Origin: an uncultured Peptococcaceae bacterium
GTDB lineage: Bacteria > Bacillota > Desulfitobacteriia > Desulfitobacteriales > Syntrophobotulaceae
NCBI GenBank assembly: GCA_937892995.1
Contig: CALBJS010000126.1
Location: 1 to 6,920 of the forward strand
DNA: 6,920 nucleotides
Reading direction: 5' to 3'
The notes under the pieces were generated by a model. That model saw nothing but the letters and a program-made list of their open reading frames with translations, was not told the DNA's origin and made no database searches. Numbering within the stretch: the stretch's first letter is position 1; the number at the start of each line of letters is the position of its first letter. Both the position numbers and the translations under genes were made by a program. This document shows positions 5,795 to 6,920 of the stretch, in pieces.

Positions 5795-6920
5795 ATGGAA
5801 CGAGAACTTATTTTGGTTCTGGATTTTGGCGGTCAGAACAATCAAATTATTGCTCGAAAAGTGCGAGAAGCAAAGGTTTATTCTGAGATGATCTCTTATA
5901 AAACGTCGGTCAAGCAGATCAAAGCCTTAAATCCCCAAGGGATAATTTTAGCGGGAGGACCGACTGGTGTGACTAAAGAAGGCACGCCGGAAATAGACAC
6001 TGGTATTTATGAATTAGGCATCCCGATTTTAGGTACGGATTATGGGAAGCAGCTTATTAAAAATACCCTTGAGGGGCAAGCAATGCTAGAGGAGTTCCTC
6101 TATAAAGTTTGTGGCTGTAAGGGCGACTGGACCATGGAGTCTTTTATTCAATTTCAAGTGAATGAGATCAGGAAAAGAGTTGGAGATAAAAAGGTCTTAT
6201 GTGCCTTAAGCGGCGGTGTAGATTCTTCGGTGGCAGCGGTATTGGTGCACAAAGCAGTAGGAGATCAACTTACTTGTATTTATGTTGATCATGGCTTTAT
6301 GCGCAAGGATGAGTCTGCACAGGTTAAGAAAACCTTTACGGAACAGTTTCATCTTAATCTAGATTTCGTAGAGGCCGGAGAACGCTTCCTCTCCAAGATT
6401 AAAGGAATCTCGGATCCGGAACAAAAACGCAAAGCCATTGGTACCGAATTTATTCGGCTTTTTGAAGATGAAGCTCGTAAATTGGGAGTCATTGATTTCC
6501 TAGTTCAGGGAACGGTTTATCCGGATGTCATCGAGAGCGGAACGGATACGGTAGAAACTATCAAAAGTCACCATAATGTGGGGGGGCTGCCCGAAGATAT
6601 GCAGTTTCAATTGATTGAACCCCTTCGAACGCTCTTTAAGGATGAAGTTCGCCAAGTTGGTTTCGAGTTAGGATTACCGGAAGAAATAGTCTGGAGGCAA
6701 CCATTTCCCGGCCCGGGACTAGCTATTCGTGTGATCGGAGAAGTGACCGGGGAGAAACTTAGCTATGTACGGGAAGCGGATGCCATCGTTCGGGAGGAAA
6801 TACAGAGAGCCGGTCTCCACCGAGATGTCTGGCAATACTTTGCAGTGCTGCCCTCTGTACGTAGTGTGGGCGTGATGGGGGATAGCCGAACTTATGGTTA
6901 TCCTATAGTTCTAAGAGCAG
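5795..6920 (+). CDS. guaA: GMP synthase with a truncated, catalytically dead glutaminase domain (3' end outside window)
   Basis: GuaA converts XMP to GMP using ATP and ammonia, the ammonia normally released from glutamine by its N-terminal amidotransferase domain. The ATG at 5795 follows AAAGGA (5782-5787); 375 codons are open to the window edge, about 55 short of the usual C-terminus. Residues 5-80 match the amidotransferase N-half: LVLDFGGQNNQIIARKVREA (GQYNQ in most homologues), GIILAGGP (49-56) and GIPILG. The nucleophile motif GxCYG reads GTDYG (80-84), with Asp82 in place of Cys. About 90 residues are then missing, including the HPE that supplies the other two triad residues; the text resumes at GQAMLEEFLYKVCGCKGDW (94-112). 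The synthetase half is intact: SGGVDSSV P-loop (139-146), YVDHGFMRKDE, DPEQKRKAIG, QGTVYPDVIESG, IKSHHNVGGLPEDM and PFPGPGLAIR. No frameshift or stop is seen, which suggests a functional ammonia-dependent enzyme. Confidence 0.93.
   Translation, partial: MERELILVLDFGGQNNQIIARKVREAKVYSEMISYKTSVKQIKALNPQGIILAGGPTGVTKEGTPEIDTGIYELGIPILGTDYGKQLIKNTLEGQAMLEEFLYKVCGCKGDWTMESFIQFQVNEIRKRVGDKKVLCALSGGVDSSVAAVLVHKAVGDQLTCIYVDHGFMRKDESAQVKKTFTEQFHLNLDFVEAGERFLSKIKGISDPEQKRKAIGTEFIRLFEDEARKLGVIDFLVQGTVYPDVIESGTDTVETIKSHHNVGGLPEDMQFQLIEPLRTLFKDEVRQVGFELGLPEEIVWRQPFPGPGLAIRVIGEVTGEKLSYVREADAIVREEIQRAGLHRDVWQYFAVLPSVRSVGVMGDSRTYGYPIVLRA

Noticed and set aside
1..6920. CRISPR arrays, tRNA or rRNA genes, insertion sequences, riboswitches.
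   Set aside because: No regularly spaced repeats, no cloverleaf or rRNA-like sequence, no transposase frame with terminal repeats and no recognisable riboswitch core were seen by eye.

Overview
The window looks like a chromosomal segment from a low-GC, spore-former-type Firmicute. A Clostridia member near Desulfosporosinus/Desulfitobacterium (Peptococcaceae) is my best guess from protein style and gene set; no phylogenetic marker was tested. Supporting signs are AT-rich intergenic DNA, strong AGGAGG-type ribosome sites, GTG starts, sigma-A-like promoters, a perfect CIRCE operator on groESL, and a GroEL ending in a GGM-rich tail. All convincing genes lie on the + strand.

Layout. Bases 1-612 are the 3' part of a CoA-disulfide-reductase-like flavoprotein with a C-terminal rhodanese domain; it stops right after a CPGP motif that looks like the first strand of a lost TusA domain. 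Bases 701-1342 encode a MobA-type molybdenum cofactor guanylyltransferase. A 260-base spacer carries the groESL promoter and a perfect CIRCE element (1535-1561), followed by groES (1603-1887) and groEL (1948-3591). A gene-free stretch (3592-3973) holds a good terminator and a short direct repeat. Next come a membrane-anchored extracytoplasmic protein of unknown function (3974-4642, terminator after it) and hpt (4782-5327, own extended -10 promoter and strong terminator). A decayed PAP2-phosphatase gene follows (5438-5722). The window ends in guaA (5795 to the edge), which has its own extended -10 promoter.

The most notable feature is guaA. Its ATP-pyrophosphatase (synthetase) domain is intact as far as it can be read, but the glutamine amidotransferase domain is cut down by roughly 90 residues. 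The nucleophile cysteine of the GxCYG motif is Asp82, and the His and Glu of the catalytic triad are absent. The protein should therefore be unable to use glutamine by itself, and would need free ammonia or a separate glutaminase. With hpt about 470 bases upstream, the right side of the window is a purine salvage/GMP synthesis neighbourhood, although terminators and separate promoters indicate individual transcription units. The window also shows reductive evolution in two other places (TusA remnant, PAP2 remnant).
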